From contig CAVUPB010000008.1 in the NCBI GenBank assembly GCA_963743275.1, positions 558,001-622,000 of the forward strand: 64,000 nt of DNA. The letters run 5' to 3'. The stretch is from JALYLC01 sp963743275 (GTDB taxonomy: Bacteria > Actinomycetota > Thermoleophilia > Gaiellales > JALYLC01). This document shows, one piece after another, positions 25,828 through 34,273 of this stretch (its first letter is position 1; each line of letters begins with the position of its first letter). The position numbers and the translations under genes are program-made. The notes under the pieces were generated by a model. It did not search any database. It had not been told where the DNA came from and saw only the letters and a list, made by a program, of their open reading frames with translations.

Positions 25828-27252
25828 TCACTCTCCCGGCGACCCCGGGTGCGTCTCGCGCTGGCCGGCCTCGGTCTGGCGCACGAAGCGGGCGTTGTCC
25901 CAGAACTCCTCGATCGTCGCCGAGTCGAGGTAGCTCATGCCGCTGCGGAGACCGCCCACGAGCTCGCCGACGACCTCGTCGACGGGGCCGCGCAGGGGGA
26001 ACTCCATCTCCTCGCCCTCGGGCACGTACTGGTCGAGCGAGTCGCCGCGCCCCTCGATCGCGAGGCGCGCGCCCGCCGCGCCGCGCGAGGCCATGCCGCG
26101 GTAGACCTTGTAGAGGCGCCCGCGCCGGCGGACGACGTCCCCGGGGCTCTCGCTGCGGCCCGCCAGGAGGCTGCCGACCATCACGCTGCTGGCGCCTGCC
26201 GCCATCGCCTTGGCGACGTCGCCTGGACGGCGGATGCCGCCGTCGGCGATCAGCGGCACGCCGGTCTCGCGCGCGGCCGCGGCGCACGCGAGCACCGCCG
26301 AGAACTGCGGCACGCCGACGCCCGCGACGAGGCGCGTCGTGCAGGCGAAGCCCGGGCCGATGCCGACCTTGATCGCATCGGAGCCCGCGGCGGCGAGATC
26401 GCGCACGCCGTCGGCCGTGGCGACGTTGCCCGCGATCACCTCGGCCTGCGGGAAGCGGCGCTTCAGCTCGCGCACGGCGTCCAGCGCGGCGTCCGCGTGC
26501 CCGTGCGCGATGTCGAGCACGAGCGCGTCGGCCTCGGCCGCCAGGAGCGCCTCCGCCCGCTCGAGGTAGCCGCCGCGCACCCCGATCGCGGCCGCGACGC
26601 GCAGCCGGCCCTCGGCGTCGCGCGTCGCGTGGGGGTAGTGCGACTCCTGCTCGAGATCGCGCAGCGTCACCATGCCGGCCACGCGCCCGTCGGCGTCGGC
26701 GAGCGGGAGCTTCTCGACGCGGTTGTGGTGCAGCAGCGCGAGGGCATCGGCCGGTGCGACGCCGGGCTCCGCGGTGACGAGGCGCTCGCGCGGCGTCATG
26801 TGCTGCGAGACGGCGCTGCGGCCGTCGCCCGCGCGCATGTCCCGCGCCGTGAGGATTCCGAGCAGCCGGTTGTCGCCGTCGGCCACGAGCAGCCCCGAGA
26901 CGCCGAGCTCCTCGGCCTGCGCGCGCGCGTAGTCGAGGCTCGCGTCCGGCGCGATCGTGTGCGGATCGGAGATGACGCGGGTGCGGAAGCGCTTGACCCG
27001 CGTCACCTCGGCGACCTCCTCCTCGACCGAGACGAAGCGGTGGAGCACGCCGATGCCGCCGAGCTGCGCGAGCGCGATCGCCATCGGCGCGGTCGTGACC
27101 GTGTCCATGTTGGCCGAGACGACGGGGATCTCGAGGGCGATCCGCCGCGTCAGCTGCGTGCGCGTCGACACATCGGCGCGCGAGCCGATGCGCGAGCGCC
27201 GGGGGACGAGCAGCACGTCGTCGTACGTGAGTGCGAGCGGCAACTCCTGCAT
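25828..27252 (-). CDS. GuaB1-like IMP dehydrogenase/GMP reductase paralogue with CBS pair
   Basis: A 474-residue TIM-barrel protein with a CBS pair inserted at about residues 95-205. The nucleotide-binding loop reads GPGFACTTRLVAGVG, with the catalytic cysteine near 304. Canonical IMP dehydrogenase has SIC in place of FAC. Other deviations are VPQFSAVLACA and YRGMASRGA, which resemble the mycobacterial GuaB1 paralogue shown to act as a GMP reductase rather than IMP dehydrogenase. I therefore prefer GMP reductase (GMP to IMP, purine salvage) but cannot exclude IMP dehydrogenase. ATG at 27252. Divergent from the formyl-THF cycloligase gene. Confidence 0.8.
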   Translation of the reverse strand: MQELPLALTYDDVLLVPRRSRIGSRADVSTRTQLTRRIALEIPVVSANMDTVTTAPMAIALAQLGGIGVLHRFVSVEEEVAEVTRVKRFRTRVISDPHTIAPDASLDYARAQAEELGVSGLLVADGDNRLLGILTARDMRAGDGRSAVSQHMTPRERLVTAEPGVAPADALALLHHNRVEKLPLADADGRVAGMVTLRDLEQESHYPHATRDAEGRLRVAAAIGVRGGYLERAEALLAAEADALVLDIAHGHADAALDAVRELKRRFPQAEVIAGNVATADGVRDLAAAGSDAIKVGIGPGFACTTRLVAGVGVPQFSAVLACAAAARETGVPLIADGGIRRPGDVAKAMAAGASSVMVGSLLAGRSESPGDVVRRRGRLYKVYRGMASRGAAGARLAIEGRGDSLDQYVPEGEEMEFPLRGPVDEVVGELVGGLRSGMSYLDSATIEEFWDNARFVRQTEAGQRETHPGSPGE

Positions 27253-27278
27253 CAGTGCCCCAGCGTAGGCTACGAACC

Positions 27279-27853
27279 GTGAAAGCCGAACTGCGCCGGG
27301 CGCTGCGCGAGCGCCGCGCGGCGCGCAGCGACGAGGAGCGCGCGCGCCTGGGCGACGCGCTCGCCGGGTACGCCGCCGCGCTCGGCCCCGGCCCCATCGC
27401 CGCGTTCGTCGGGGTGCGCACCGAGCCGCACACGCTGCCGCTGCTCGCGGCGCTGCACGCGCGCGGCGTCCGCGTCCTCCTCCCGGTGCTGCGCGACGAC
27501 CTCGACCTCGAATGGGCCGACTACGACGGCGATCCCGGTCGCCTGCTGGCGGGAGCGCGCGGCGTGCTGCATCCGCCCGGCCCCTCGCTCGGCCTCGACG
27601 GCATCGCCGCGGCGAAGCTCGTGCTCGCACCGGCGCTCGCGGTGGACGGCTCCGGCCACCGGCTCGGCCAGGGCGGCGGCTCGTACGACCGCGCGCTCAC
27701 GCGCACGACGGCGCCGGTGCTCGCCGTGGTGTTCGACGACGAGCTGATCGCGAGCGTGCCGGTCGAGCCGCACGATCGCCCCGTGCACGGTGACGCGGGA
27801 CGCGCGTCGACGCCCTGCGGGCGGCGTCCGGACGTCTACCGCGACGGGCCTGA
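27279..27853 (+). CDS. 5-formyltetrahydrofolate cyclo-ligase with a disrupted C-terminal frame
   Basis: An about 190-residue enzyme converting 5-formyl-THF to 5,10-methenyl-THF with ATP. Features: RRALRERRAARSDEERARLG at the N-terminus, FVGVRTEPHTLPLLAAL, and GHRLGQGGGSYDRAL (substrate loop) near 130. After VEPHDRPVH the annotated frame turns into unrelated sequence that would run through the convergent gene. Reading with one base skipped at about 27789 and another at about 27802 gives VTRD...RVDALRAASGRLPRRA and a TGA at 27851-27853, which is a natural end. The end coordinate is therefore inferred. GTG start at 27279. Confidence 0.72.
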
Positions 27854-27856
27854 GGC

Positions 27857-28225
27857 CTACGCGTGGGCGTCGAGCTCGCGCAGCCAGTCGAGCGTGATGC
27901 GCTCGGGGTCGAGCGCGTCGGCGCGCACGCCGATGTTCGCGCCCGGCTCGACGCGTCCCGCGTACATCTGAGGAGCGAGCTCGCGCACGCGCGTGGCGTA
28001 GTGACGACCGTCCTCGAGCGCGACCTCGAGCTCGATGTCGAGCACCGGCTCGAAGTTCACCCGGACACCGGAGTCGACGACCGACGTCACGCGCGCCACA
28101 CCGGGAACCCCGGTCTGAAGCAGCGACGCCTTGGCCTGCTGCTCGCGCAGCGACTCGGACTCCGAGATGGCGTCTCGCAGATTCGTCGCCTTGCCGCTGT
28201 TCGTGCCCTTGGTGATGAATCCCAC
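27857..28225 (-). CDS. Hypothetical conserved actinobacterial-type protein
   Basis: A 122-residue soluble protein starting MGFITKGTNSGKATNLRDAI. The central and C-terminal part (VARVTSVVDSGVRVNFEPVL, then PQMYAGRVEPGANIGVRAD) resembles a small beta-rich domain seen in many uncharacterised actinobacterial proteins dealing with variable values. I do not know its function. GTG at 28225 is preceded by AGAGGA. It converges with the cycloligase gene. Confidence 0.6.
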   Translation of the reverse strand: MGFITKGTNSGKATNLRDAISESESLREQQAKASLLQTGVPGVARVTSVVDSGVRVNFEPVLDIELEVALEDGRHYATRVRELAPQMYAGRVEPGANIGVRADALDPERITLDWLRELDAHA

Positions 28226-28283
28226 CGGTGAATCCTCTCGACGCGTGGCCGGCGCGATGGAGACCTCGCTGTCTCACCATAGT

Positions 28284-28324
28284 GGCAATTCGCCAGCACG
28301 GAAGGTGATTTTTGCGAAATTGCC
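28284..28324. other. AT-richer inverted repeat between two minus-strand genes
   Basis: GGCAATTCGC at 28284-28293 pairs with GCGAAATTGCC at 28314-28324 with one extra base, around a 20-base loop containing GATTTTTGCG. The 114-base gap is noticeably less GC-rich than its surroundings. It lies between the end of the acyl-CoA dehydrogenase gene and the start of the 122-residue protein gene, so it could be an operator for the latter or a weak terminator for the former. No T-run follows the stem. Confidence 0.35.
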
Positions 28325-28339
28325 GATATGAGCTAGTAC

Positions 28340-29491
28340 CTACCGACCGCGTGCGGACGCGCCGAGCAGCTGACGGGCGATGACGACGCGCTGGATCTGG
28401 CTCGTGCCCTCGTAGATCTCGGTGATCTTCGCGTCGCGGTAGAGGCGCTCGGCCGGGAATTCGGCCGAGTAGCCGTAGCCGCCGAGCGTCTGTACGGCCA
28501 TGTCGGCGGCCTCGACGGCGACTGCGCTCGCGCACAGCTTGGCCATCGCCCCCTCGAGCGCGTGCGGGCGGCCGGCATCGCGCAGGGCCGCGGCGCGCAG
28601 CATCAGCAGGCGCGCGCCCTCGAGCTTCGCGGCGACGTCGGCGAGCGGGAACTGCACGCCCTGGAAGCGCGCGATCGGGCCGCCGAACGCCTGCCGCTCC
28701 TGGGCGTAGCTCGTGGCCAGGTCGACCGCTGCGCGCGCGATGCCGCAGGCCTGCGCGGCGATCGTGATGCGGCCGCCGTCGAGCGTCGCGAGCGCGACCT
28801 TGAGGCCCGCGCCCTCCTCGCCGAGCCGGTCGGCGTCGGCGACGCGCAGGCCGTCGAACACGAGCTCGGCGGTGGAGGACGTGTGCAGGCCGAGCTTGGG
28901 GATCTCCTTCGAGGCCGTCAGCCCCTCGCCCGCGCGGGCGAGGAACGCGCTGACGCCGCCGGCGCCGGCTCCACCCGTGCGCGCGAACACGATCACGGCG
29001 TCGGCGAAGCCGCCGTTCGTGATCCAGGTCTTCGTGCCGTGCAGCACCCAGCCGTCGCCGTCGCGCTCGCCGCGCAGCCGGATGCTGGCCGTGTCCGACC
29101 CGGCATCGGGCTCGGTCAGCGCGTAGCAGCCGAGCTGCTCGCCACTCGCGAGCGGCGGCAGCAGGCGCGCCTGCTGCTCGGGCGTGCCGTGGCTCTTGAT
29201 CGGCGCCACGGTGAGCCCCGCGTGCACCGCGACGGCCACCGAGAGGCCCGGATCGTGGCGCGCGAGCTCCTCGACCACGAGGCAGAGCGTGGTGTGGTCG
29301 AGACCGGCCCCGCCGTGCTCCTCGGGCACGGTGACGCCGAGCACGCCGAGCTCGGCGAGCCCGCGCAGCGCGTCGAGCGGGACGTGGTGGGCAGCGTCCC
29401 AGCCTGCCGTGTGGGGCGCGACCTCGCGCCGGCAGAACTCGCGGACGAGCGCCTGCACCTCGCGCTGGGCATCGGTCAATTCGGGGATCAC
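28340..29491 (-). CDS. Acyl-CoA dehydrogenase (short-chain type)
   Basis: A 383-residue FAD enzyme that oxidises acyl-CoA to 2-enoyl-CoA. Signatures: CYALTEPDAGSDTASI near 125, GTKTWITNGGFADAVIVFAR near 150, RQAFGGPIARFQGVQFPLAD near 280 and the C-terminal ITEIYEGTSQIQRVVIARQL, in which the Glu before GTS is the catalytic base. The length and motifs match short/medium-chain or butyryl-CoA dehydrogenases. Start is GTG at 29491 (VIPELTDAQREV). It is divergent from the PLP decarboxylase gene with only 27 bases between them. Confidence 0.88.
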   Translation of the reverse strand: MIPELTDAQREVQALVREFCRREVAPHTAGWDAAHHVPLDALRGLAELGVLGVTVPEEHGGAGLDHTTLCLVVEELARHDPGLSVAVAVHAGLTVAPIKSHGTPEQQARLLPPLASGEQLGCYALTEPDAGSDTASIRLRGERDGDGWVLHGTKTWITNGGFADAVIVFARTGGAGAGGVSAFLARAGEGLTASKEIPKLGLHTSSTAELVFDGLRVADADRLGEEGAGLKVALATLDGGRITIAAQACGIARAAVDLATSYAQERQAFGGPIARFQGVQFPLADVAAKLEGARLLMLRAAALRDAGRPHALEGAMAKLCASAVAVEAADMAVQTLGGYGYSAEFPAERLYRDAKITEIYEGTSQIQRVVIARQLLGASARGR

Positions 29492-29518
29492 GTGCCTGAT
29501 GATGGCATTCTGGGCGCC

Positions 29519-30925
29519 ATGGCGGAATCGGAACCCGCGCTGCGGCTCGACGTGCCGCGCGCCGAAGTGCTCGCGCACGCGACTGCCCTGATCGCCCGCG
29601 CCTGGGAGAGCTTCGACCAGGCCCGGCCCGAGCAGCCGCCGGTCGACGAGGCGCTGCGCGCAGCGCTCGCGGCGCCGGTGTCGCTCGCGCCGACGCCGGC
29701 GCTGCAGGTGCTGGACGAGGCGGCCGTCGTGCTCGACCACTCGATCGCACAGCCGCGCCCCCGCTACTTCGCCTTCGTGCCGTCGTCCGGCCTCGAGATC
29801 GCCGTGCTCGGCGATGCGCTCGCCTCGTGCCACGACGTCAACCTCGCCGTCGTCGCCGGCGCCGCCGACCTCGTCGAGCGCCAGACGCTCGAATGGCTCG
29901 GCCAGGCCTTCGGCTACCCCGTCGCCACGGGGACGTTCTCGAGCGGCGGCACGGTCTCGACCATGACGGCGCTGTCCGCCGCGCGCGAGCGCGCGCTGCC
30001 CGGCTCGCGCCACACCGGCCTCTCGGGCCGGCCGGGCGCGCTCTACGCCTCGGCCGACGTGCACGAGTCCGTCAAGCGCGCCGCCGAGCTGCTCGGCATC
30101 GGACGCGACCGGGTGCGCGGGATCCCGATCGACGAGCGGCGGCGCATGCGCGTCGATGCCTGCGCCGAGGCGATCGACGCCGACCGCGCCGCGGGCGTCG
30201 CGCCGATCGCGGTCGTCGCGACGGCCGGGACGACGCTGACGGGCGCCGTCGACCCGCTCGACGGACTCGCCGACATCTGCGAGAAGCGCGGCGTGTGGCT
30301 GCACGTGGACGGCGCCTACGGGCTGCCGGCCGCGCTCGTCGAGAGCCACGCCGGGCTCTTCGCCGGCCTCGCCCGGGCCGATTCGGTGACCGTCGACGCG
30401 CACAAGTGGCTGTTCGTGCCGAAGGCCTGCGGCGTGCTGATGGTGCGCGAGGCCGAGTGGCTCGAGCGCGCGTTCAGCCACGACGCGACCTACGTGCCGC
30501 ACGAGCCGGGCGAGAGCGACGCCGTCGACCGCACGCTCGAGTACTCGCGCCCGTTCCGCTCGCTCAAGCTGTGGCTGGCGCTGCGCGTGCACGGACTGGC
30601 CGCCTACCGGGCCGCCATCAGCCGCAACCTCGCCGATGCGCAGCTGTTCGCCGACCTCGTGCGCGAGCGTCCCGAGCTCGAGCTGCTGGGGGAGCCCGAG
30701 CTCTCGATCGTGCCGTTCCGCCACGTCGCGACGGAGCGCCCGCTCGACGAGCACAACCGCGCCATCGCCGCCGCGCTGCGCGCCGACGGCCGCGTCTACG
30801 TCTCGGGCGCGGACATCGACGGCACCGCCTGCCTGCGGCCGTGCTTCGTCAACTTCCGTACGAGCCCCGAGGATGTGCGCGTGTTGCGAGATGTCGTACT
30901 CGAACTGGGAGCGAAGCTGGCATGA
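29519..30925 (+). CDS. PLP-dependent amino-acid decarboxylase (DDC/GAD group II)
   Basis: A 468-residue decarboxylase of the aromatic amino acid/glutamate group. It contains PRYFAFVPSSGLEIAVLG, TFSSGGTVSTMTALSAARE, WLHVDGAYGLPAALV and TVDAHKWLFVPKACGVL, where the Lys after DAH binds PLP (about residue 300). It removes the alpha-carboxyl group of an amino acid to give an amine. The substrate could be an aromatic amino acid, glutamate or diaminobutyrate. Its stop overlaps the start of the next gene (ATGA), so the two act together. ATG at 29519. Confidence 0.85.
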   Translation: MAESEPALRLDVPRAEVLAHATALIARAWESFDQARPEQPPVDEALRAALAAPVSLAPTPALQVLDEAAVVLDHSIAQPRPRYFAFVPSSGLEIAVLGDALASCHDVNLAVVAGAADLVERQTLEWLGQAFGYPVATGTFSSGGTVSTMTALSAARERALPGSRHTGLSGRPGALYASADVHESVKRAAELLGIGRDRVRGIPIDERRRMRVDACAEAIDADRAAGVAPIAVVATAGTTLTGAVDPLDGLADICEKRGVWLHVDGAYGLPAALVESHAGLFAGLARADSVTVDAHKWLFVPKACGVLMVREAEWLERAFSHDATYVPHEPGESDAVDRTLEYSRPFRSLKLWLALRVHGLAAYRAAISRNLADAQLFADLVRERPELELLGEPELSIVPFRHVATERPLDEHNRAIAAALRADGRVYVSGADIDGTACLRPCFVNFRTSPEDVRVLRDVVLELGAKLA

Positions 30926-31710
30926 CGATGCTGACGCGCGGTGCCGACCGGCTGCTCGACCTGCACGCCGCCGAGCTGCCGCAGAAGGACGAGCTGTGCG
31001 GGTGCTTCTGGGCGACGCTCGCGCTGCGCCTGCACGGCGAGGGGCCTGTCGAGCAGGACGACGTCGCGCTGCTCGCGGGCAGCGCGATCACGAGTCATGG
31101 ACACCAGCACGTGCTCCCGTTCGGCCAGCCCGGGCGCAACGACTTTCGCGTCGCGCTGCCGGTCACCGAGGACGACGACGCGTCGGGCACATCGGCGCAG
31201 GGGGTCGTGCGCGCGGTCGAGGAGCTCGCGGGGGGCCGGCTCGCCGCTCTCCCCGTCACCAGCCCGGGCGCCCCGGCGCTGCGCGCGCTGCTGCACGCCG
31301 CGGCCGAGGGCACCACGCCGGTGGCGCTCGTCGCGAACGTGCAGACGGGCGCGTTCTGGGGCTCGCACCCCAGCGCCGCGCAGCTCGCGGCCTACCTCGA
31401 GCGCGGCGACCTCGCCGCCGGGCCGCCGGCCGACTGGTCGGTCGGCCACTTCGTCGGGCTCGTCGGCCTCGACGAGGGCCGGGCGGGAGCGCTCGTGATG
31501 GTCGCCGACACGTATCCCGCGATCGGCCTCGGCGGCGTGCACCTGCAGCCGGTCGAGGCGGTGGCCTCTGCACTCGCGGGCCGCGGCGTGCTCGTCATCG
31601 CCGAGCCCGGCGTCGCGCGCAGAGTGGCCGACGCGGCCGGCGGCAGCGGCGAGCTGTGGGACAACGGCAGCCCGGTGCCCGCCGCCGAGTCCGCGGCGCG
31701 TGGCGGCTGA
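30922..31710 (+). CDS. Uncharacterised Cys/His protein coupled to the decarboxylase
   Basis: A 262-residue protein with no signal peptide. Near the N-terminus is LPQKDELCGCFWATLALRLHG, and later SVGHFVGLVGLDEG. A Cys following Gln-x-Asp-x-Leu and a later His in a short strand resemble papain-like or C39-like cysteine proteases or transferases, but the assignment is speculative. I do not recognise a named family with certainty. The four-base overlap with the decarboxylase gene indicates a joint function, for example processing or conjugating the amine product. It ends just before a repeat element. Confidence 0.7.
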   Translation: MTMLTRGADRLLDLHAAELPQKDELCGCFWATLALRLHGEGPVEQDDVALLAGSAITSHGHQHVLPFGQPGRNDFRVALPVTEDDDASGTSAQGVVRAVEELAGGRLAALPVTSPGAPALRALLHAAAEGTTPVALVANVQTGAFWGSHPSAAQLAAYLERGDLAAGPPADWSVGHFVGLVGLDEGRAGALVMVADTYPAIGLGGVHLQPVEAVASALAGRGVLVIAEPGVARRVADAAGGSGELWDNGSPVPAAESAARGG

Positions 31711-31721
31711 TCACAAGAACG

Positions 31722-31796
31722 GGTCCGCAAGAACGGGGTCTGACCCGCAACGTGCGGGCCTGACCCCGGCATTGCGGACCTGGCACCGACCATTGC
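31722..31796 (+). repeat. GGGGTCTGACCC-family hairpin repeat, plus orientation
   Basis: The element folds as nested arms: GGTCCGCAA (31722) with TTGCGGACC (to 31780), CGGGGTC with GACCCCG, and CCCGCA-ACG-TGCGGG in the centre. It continues with TGGCACCGACCATTGC. The second half is identical, in opposite orientation, to the copy at 37212-37298. It fills the gap after the Cys/His protein gene and before the convergent GntR gene. Confidence 0.85.
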
Positions 31797-31808
31797 AGCG
31801 CCCACGAC

Positions 31809-32447
31809 TCAGGCTTCGCGGTGAAGCGGGTGCGCGGTCTCCATCGTCGCGCGGACGTGGCTCACCGCGAGCGCGGCGGCGCGCTGGCTGTCTCCTGCCT
31901 GGATCGCGGCGAGCAGGTCGCGGTGCTCGCGATTGACGATGTCGCCGCGCCCGGGCACGGCCAGCGAGCGCTCGGTCGAGACGAGGATGCGGTCCCACAG
32001 GCGGTCGGAGGCCGCGGCGCTCAGCGGGTTCGCGGCCAGGGCGTCGATGGCCTGGTGGAACGCGCGGTTGCCGAGCACCGCCGCTGCGTGGTCGCCGAGG
32101 TTCGTCAGCTCCTCGGTCTCGTCGGCGAGTTCGGTCAGCCGCCGCAGTTGCGCCGGCGCGATCTCGCCGTGAGCGACGCGCGCGGCGGTCAGCTCGGCGT
32201 GCAGCCCGTCGAGCGCGGAGCGCATCAGGAGCGCGTTGCGGAACTCGCCGGCGTCCATGCTGGCCACGCGCAGGCTGCGCCCGTCGGAGTCCGCGAGCCC
32301 GTTGCTCTCGAGCCGCCGCAGCGCCTCGCGCACCGTCGGGCGGCTCACGCCGAGGCGCGAGGCCAGCGGCAGCTCGGCGAGGCGCGCGCCCGGGCCGATC
32401 TCGCCGGACACCACGAGCGAGCGCAGGCGGTCGTAGGTGGTTGACAT
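31809..32447 (-). CDS. GntR-family regulator (FCD type)
   Basis: A 212-residue repressor. N-terminal winged helix: RLRSLVVSGEIGPGARLAEL, then LGVSRPTVREALRRLESNGL (about 10-60). C-terminal helical FCD ligand domain (about 75-205) with AFHQAIDALAANPL and REHRDLLAAIQAGD, whose His and Asp residues bind metal and carboxylate effectors. Start ATG at 32447; an alternative ATG nine bases upstream lies inside the operator. It is divergent from the OsmC gene and both promoters share the TTGTCTGACAA operator, so it probably represses OsmC and itself. Confidence 0.85.
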   Translation of the reverse strand: MSTTYDRLRSLVVSGEIGPGARLAELPLASRLGVSRPTVREALRRLESNGLADSDGRSLRVASMDAGEFRNALLMRSALDGLHAELTAARVAHGEIAPAQLRRLTELADETEELTNLGDHAAAVLGNRAFHQAIDALAANPLSAAASDRLWDRILVSTERSLAVPGRGDIVNREHRDLLAAIQAGDSQRAAALAVSHVRATMETAHPLHREA

Positions 32448-32471
32448 GACAGACATTGTCTGACAATTATA
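32441..32471. promoter_or_regulatory. Divergent promoters with GntR operator TTGTCTGACAA
   Basis: On the plus strand TTGACA (32441-32446) and AATTAT (32465-32470) are separated by 18 bases and lie just ahead of the OsmC start. On the minus strand TATAAT occupies 32471-32466, ahead of the GntR start. Between them is the palindrome ATTGTC-T-GACAAT (32455-32467), which fits the FCD-GntR consensus TNGTNNNACNA. Both transcripts would have almost no leader. Confidence 0.75.
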
Positions 32472-32475
32472 CGGC

Positions 32476-32976
32476 ATGGCTCGCCGACACAAGTACGAGA
32501 CGCATTCGATCTGGAAGGGCGACCGCGGGGAAGGCACCGCCGGCTATCGCACGTACGACCGCACGTACGACACGAGCGCGCCCGGGCGGCCGCCGATCCC
32601 GGGCTCGTCGGATCCGGCCTTCCGCGGCGACGAGGATCGCTGGAACCCCGAGTTGCTGCTCGTGGCCGCGCTCAGCCAGTGCCACATGCTCTCCTACCTG
32701 CACCGCTGCGCCGTCGGCGGCGTGGTCGTGACGGGGTACGAGGACGTCGCCGAGGGCGTGATGGTCGAGACACCCGACGGCGGCGGGCACTTCGAGGATG
32801 TCGTGCTGCGCCCCGTCGTGACCGTCGCCGAAGCCGGGATGGTCGAGCAGGCGCAGGCCCTGCACGAGGAGGCGGCGGCGCTCTGCTTCATCGCCGCCTC
32901 GGTGAACTTCCCGGTGCGGCACGAGCCGAAGGCAGTCGTCCGCGGCGCGGAGCCGGGCGCCGGGGTGGCGGTCTAG
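32476..32976 (+). CDS. OsmC-family protein
   Basis: A 166-residue member of the OsmC/Ohr superfamily. It has WNPELLLVAALSQCHMLSYLH (about 56-76) with the first redox cysteine and ALCFIAASVNFPVRHEP (about 135-152) with the second. These two cysteines reduce organic peroxides in Ohr/OsmC proteins. The long N-terminus with Tyr/Arg repeats places it in the OsmC-like rather than the Ohr branch. Controlled by the divergent GntR gene. Its stop codon overlaps the convergent TrmO-like gene by a few bases. Confidence 0.85.
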   Translation: MARRHKYETHSIWKGDRGEGTAGYRTYDRTYDTSAPGRPPIPGSSDPAFRGDEDRWNPELLLVAALSQCHMLSYLHRCAVGGVVVTGYEDVAEGVMVETPDGGGHFEDVVLRPVVTVAEAGMVEQAQALHEEAAALCFIAASVNFPVRHEPKAVVRGAEPGAGVAV

Positions 32977-33434
32977 AAGTAGTCGGCCATGATCTCGTCG
33001 ACCCAGGCCGGCTGGCGGATGTCGCCGCGGGGGCCGAACTGGCGCATGTAGGGCTTGATGTCGAGGACCGGCGTGCCGTCGATCGCGTCCAGGCCGAGGA
33101 CGCGGACGTGCGTGCCCTCGACGCCGAGCAGCCGGCAGGTCGAGACGCCGATGCGGTTCGGGCGGCCCTTCCCGCGCTGCGCGAAGATGCCGACCTCGGG
33201 CCACGACGGGTTGTCGCGCGGGCGGCGCGCGTCGGTCGTGATCGCGCCGAGGTCGACGAGGTGGAAGAGGTAGACGACCTCGACGTGACTGAACTCCGCG
33301 AGGCCGCGCAGGGACGGTGCCTCGAATGCCGGGTCGAGCTCGATCGTGGCCTCGACCGTGCCCCAGTCGTCGTCGACGGGTTCGCGGCGCGACGACGCGA
33401 CGTAGCCGATCGCCGCGACGGGGAACGTCTCCAC
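32973..33434 (-). CDS. TrmO/TsaA-like tRNA m6t6A methyltransferase family protein
   Basis: A 153-residue protein of the UPF0066/TsaA beta-barrel family; E. coli TrmO methylates t6A37 of tRNA-Thr using SAM. It contains IGYVASSRREPVDDDWG, VVYLFHLVD, RPRDNPSWPEVGIFAQR, then GKGRPNRIGVSTCRLLGVEG and DIKPYMRQFG, all typical. GTG at 33434. Some homologues lack tRNA activity and occur with metabolic genes, so the tRNA role is likely but not certain. It converges with OsmC and lies 20 bases after the SpoU gene. Confidence 0.83.
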   Translation of the reverse strand: METFPVAAIGYVASSRREPVDDDWGTVEATIELDPAFEAPSLRGLAEFSHVEVVYLFHLVDLGAITTDARRPRDNPSWPEVGIFAQRGKGRPNRIGVSTCRLLGVEGTHVRVLGLDAIDGTPVLDIKPYMRQFGPRGDIRQPAWVDEIMADYF

Positions 33435-33454
33435 GGGCGCGAGCGTAGGTGAGT

Positions 33455-34255
33455 TCAGGGCCGGAGGGCGTAGAACGCAATCGCGGCCGCCGCCGCGACG
33501 TTGAGCGAGTCGACGCCGGCCGCGAGCGGGATGCGCACACGCACGTCGGCCTCGGCGAGCACCGCGGGGGAGAGCCCCGGGCCCTCGCTGCCGAGCAGGA
33601 GTGCGAGGCGGTCGTGCCGCGCCGCGGCGAGCTCGGCGATGTCGGTGGCGTCCGCGTCCGGGGTCAGCGCAGCGAGGGCGAAGCCGGCCGCGCGCAGCGG
33701 CGCGAGGCCTGCGGGCAGCACCTCGGTGCGCGCATGCGGGAGGCTCAGCGCCTCGCCCATCGAGATGCGCAGCGAGCGGCGGTAGAGCGGGTCGCACGAG
33801 CCCGGGTCGAGCAGGAGGGCGTCGAGGCCGAGCGCCGAGGCGCTGCGCACGATCGCACCGACGTTCGTGTGGTTGTTGACGTCCTGCAGCACGACGACGC
33901 GCCGCGCGCTGCGGAGCAGCGCCTCGACGGCCGGCAGCGGCTTGCGGTCGAATGACGCGAGCACGCCGCGGTGCACCGCGAACCCGGTGATCGAGCGCAT
34001 CAGCTCGTCGCTCGCCGCGTACACGGGCACGCCGGCGGGCGCGAGCCGGCCGAAGCGCTCGAGCCGCTGCTGCAGCAGGAGCAGCGAGCGCATGCGATAG
34101 CCGAGGCGCAGCGCGCGCTCGATCACGAGCTCGCCCTCGGCGATGAAGACGCCGTCGCGCGCGCCGTCGGGCCCCTCGGCGCGCAGACGCAGCGTTGCCG
34201 CGCGCAGGTGGGCGTACTCGCGCACGCGTGGGTCGAGGGGATCGTCGAGCAGCAC
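33455..34255 (-). CDS. SpoU-family (SPOUT) RNA 2'-O-methyltransferase
   Basis: A 266-residue RNA methylase. The N-terminal part (about 10-95) is the substrate-binding L30e-like region (AEGELVIERALRLGYRM). The SPOUT domain has motif 1 NNHTNVGAIVRSASALGLDA (about 115), motif 2 LLLGSEGPGLSPAVL (about 210) and motif 3 DSLNVAAAAAIAFYAL (about 245), which form the SAM knot. It methylates ribose in rRNA or tRNA; the site is unknown. GTG at 34255 chosen because any longer form would run into a hairpin repeat. Confidence 0.87.
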   Translation of the reverse strand: MLLDDPLDPRVREYAHLRAATLRLRAEGPDGARDGVFIAEGELVIERALRLGYRMRSLLLLQQRLERFGRLAPAGVPVYAASDELMRSITGFAVHRGVLASFDRKPLPAVEALLRSARRVVVLQDVNNHTNVGAIVRSASALGLDALLLDPGSCDPLYRRSLRISMGEALSLPHARTEVLPAGLAPLRAAGFALAALTPDADATDIAELAAARHDRLALLLGSEGPGLSPAVLAEADVRVRIPLAAGVDSLNVAAAAAIAFYALRP

Positions 34256-34273
34256 GCCGCCTGCACCGTAGTG

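Noticed and set aside
27854..27971. Extension of the cycloligase in frame to 27971
   Set aside because: The extra sequence is unrelated to the family and would run through the convergent gene at 27857; a small indel explains the data better.
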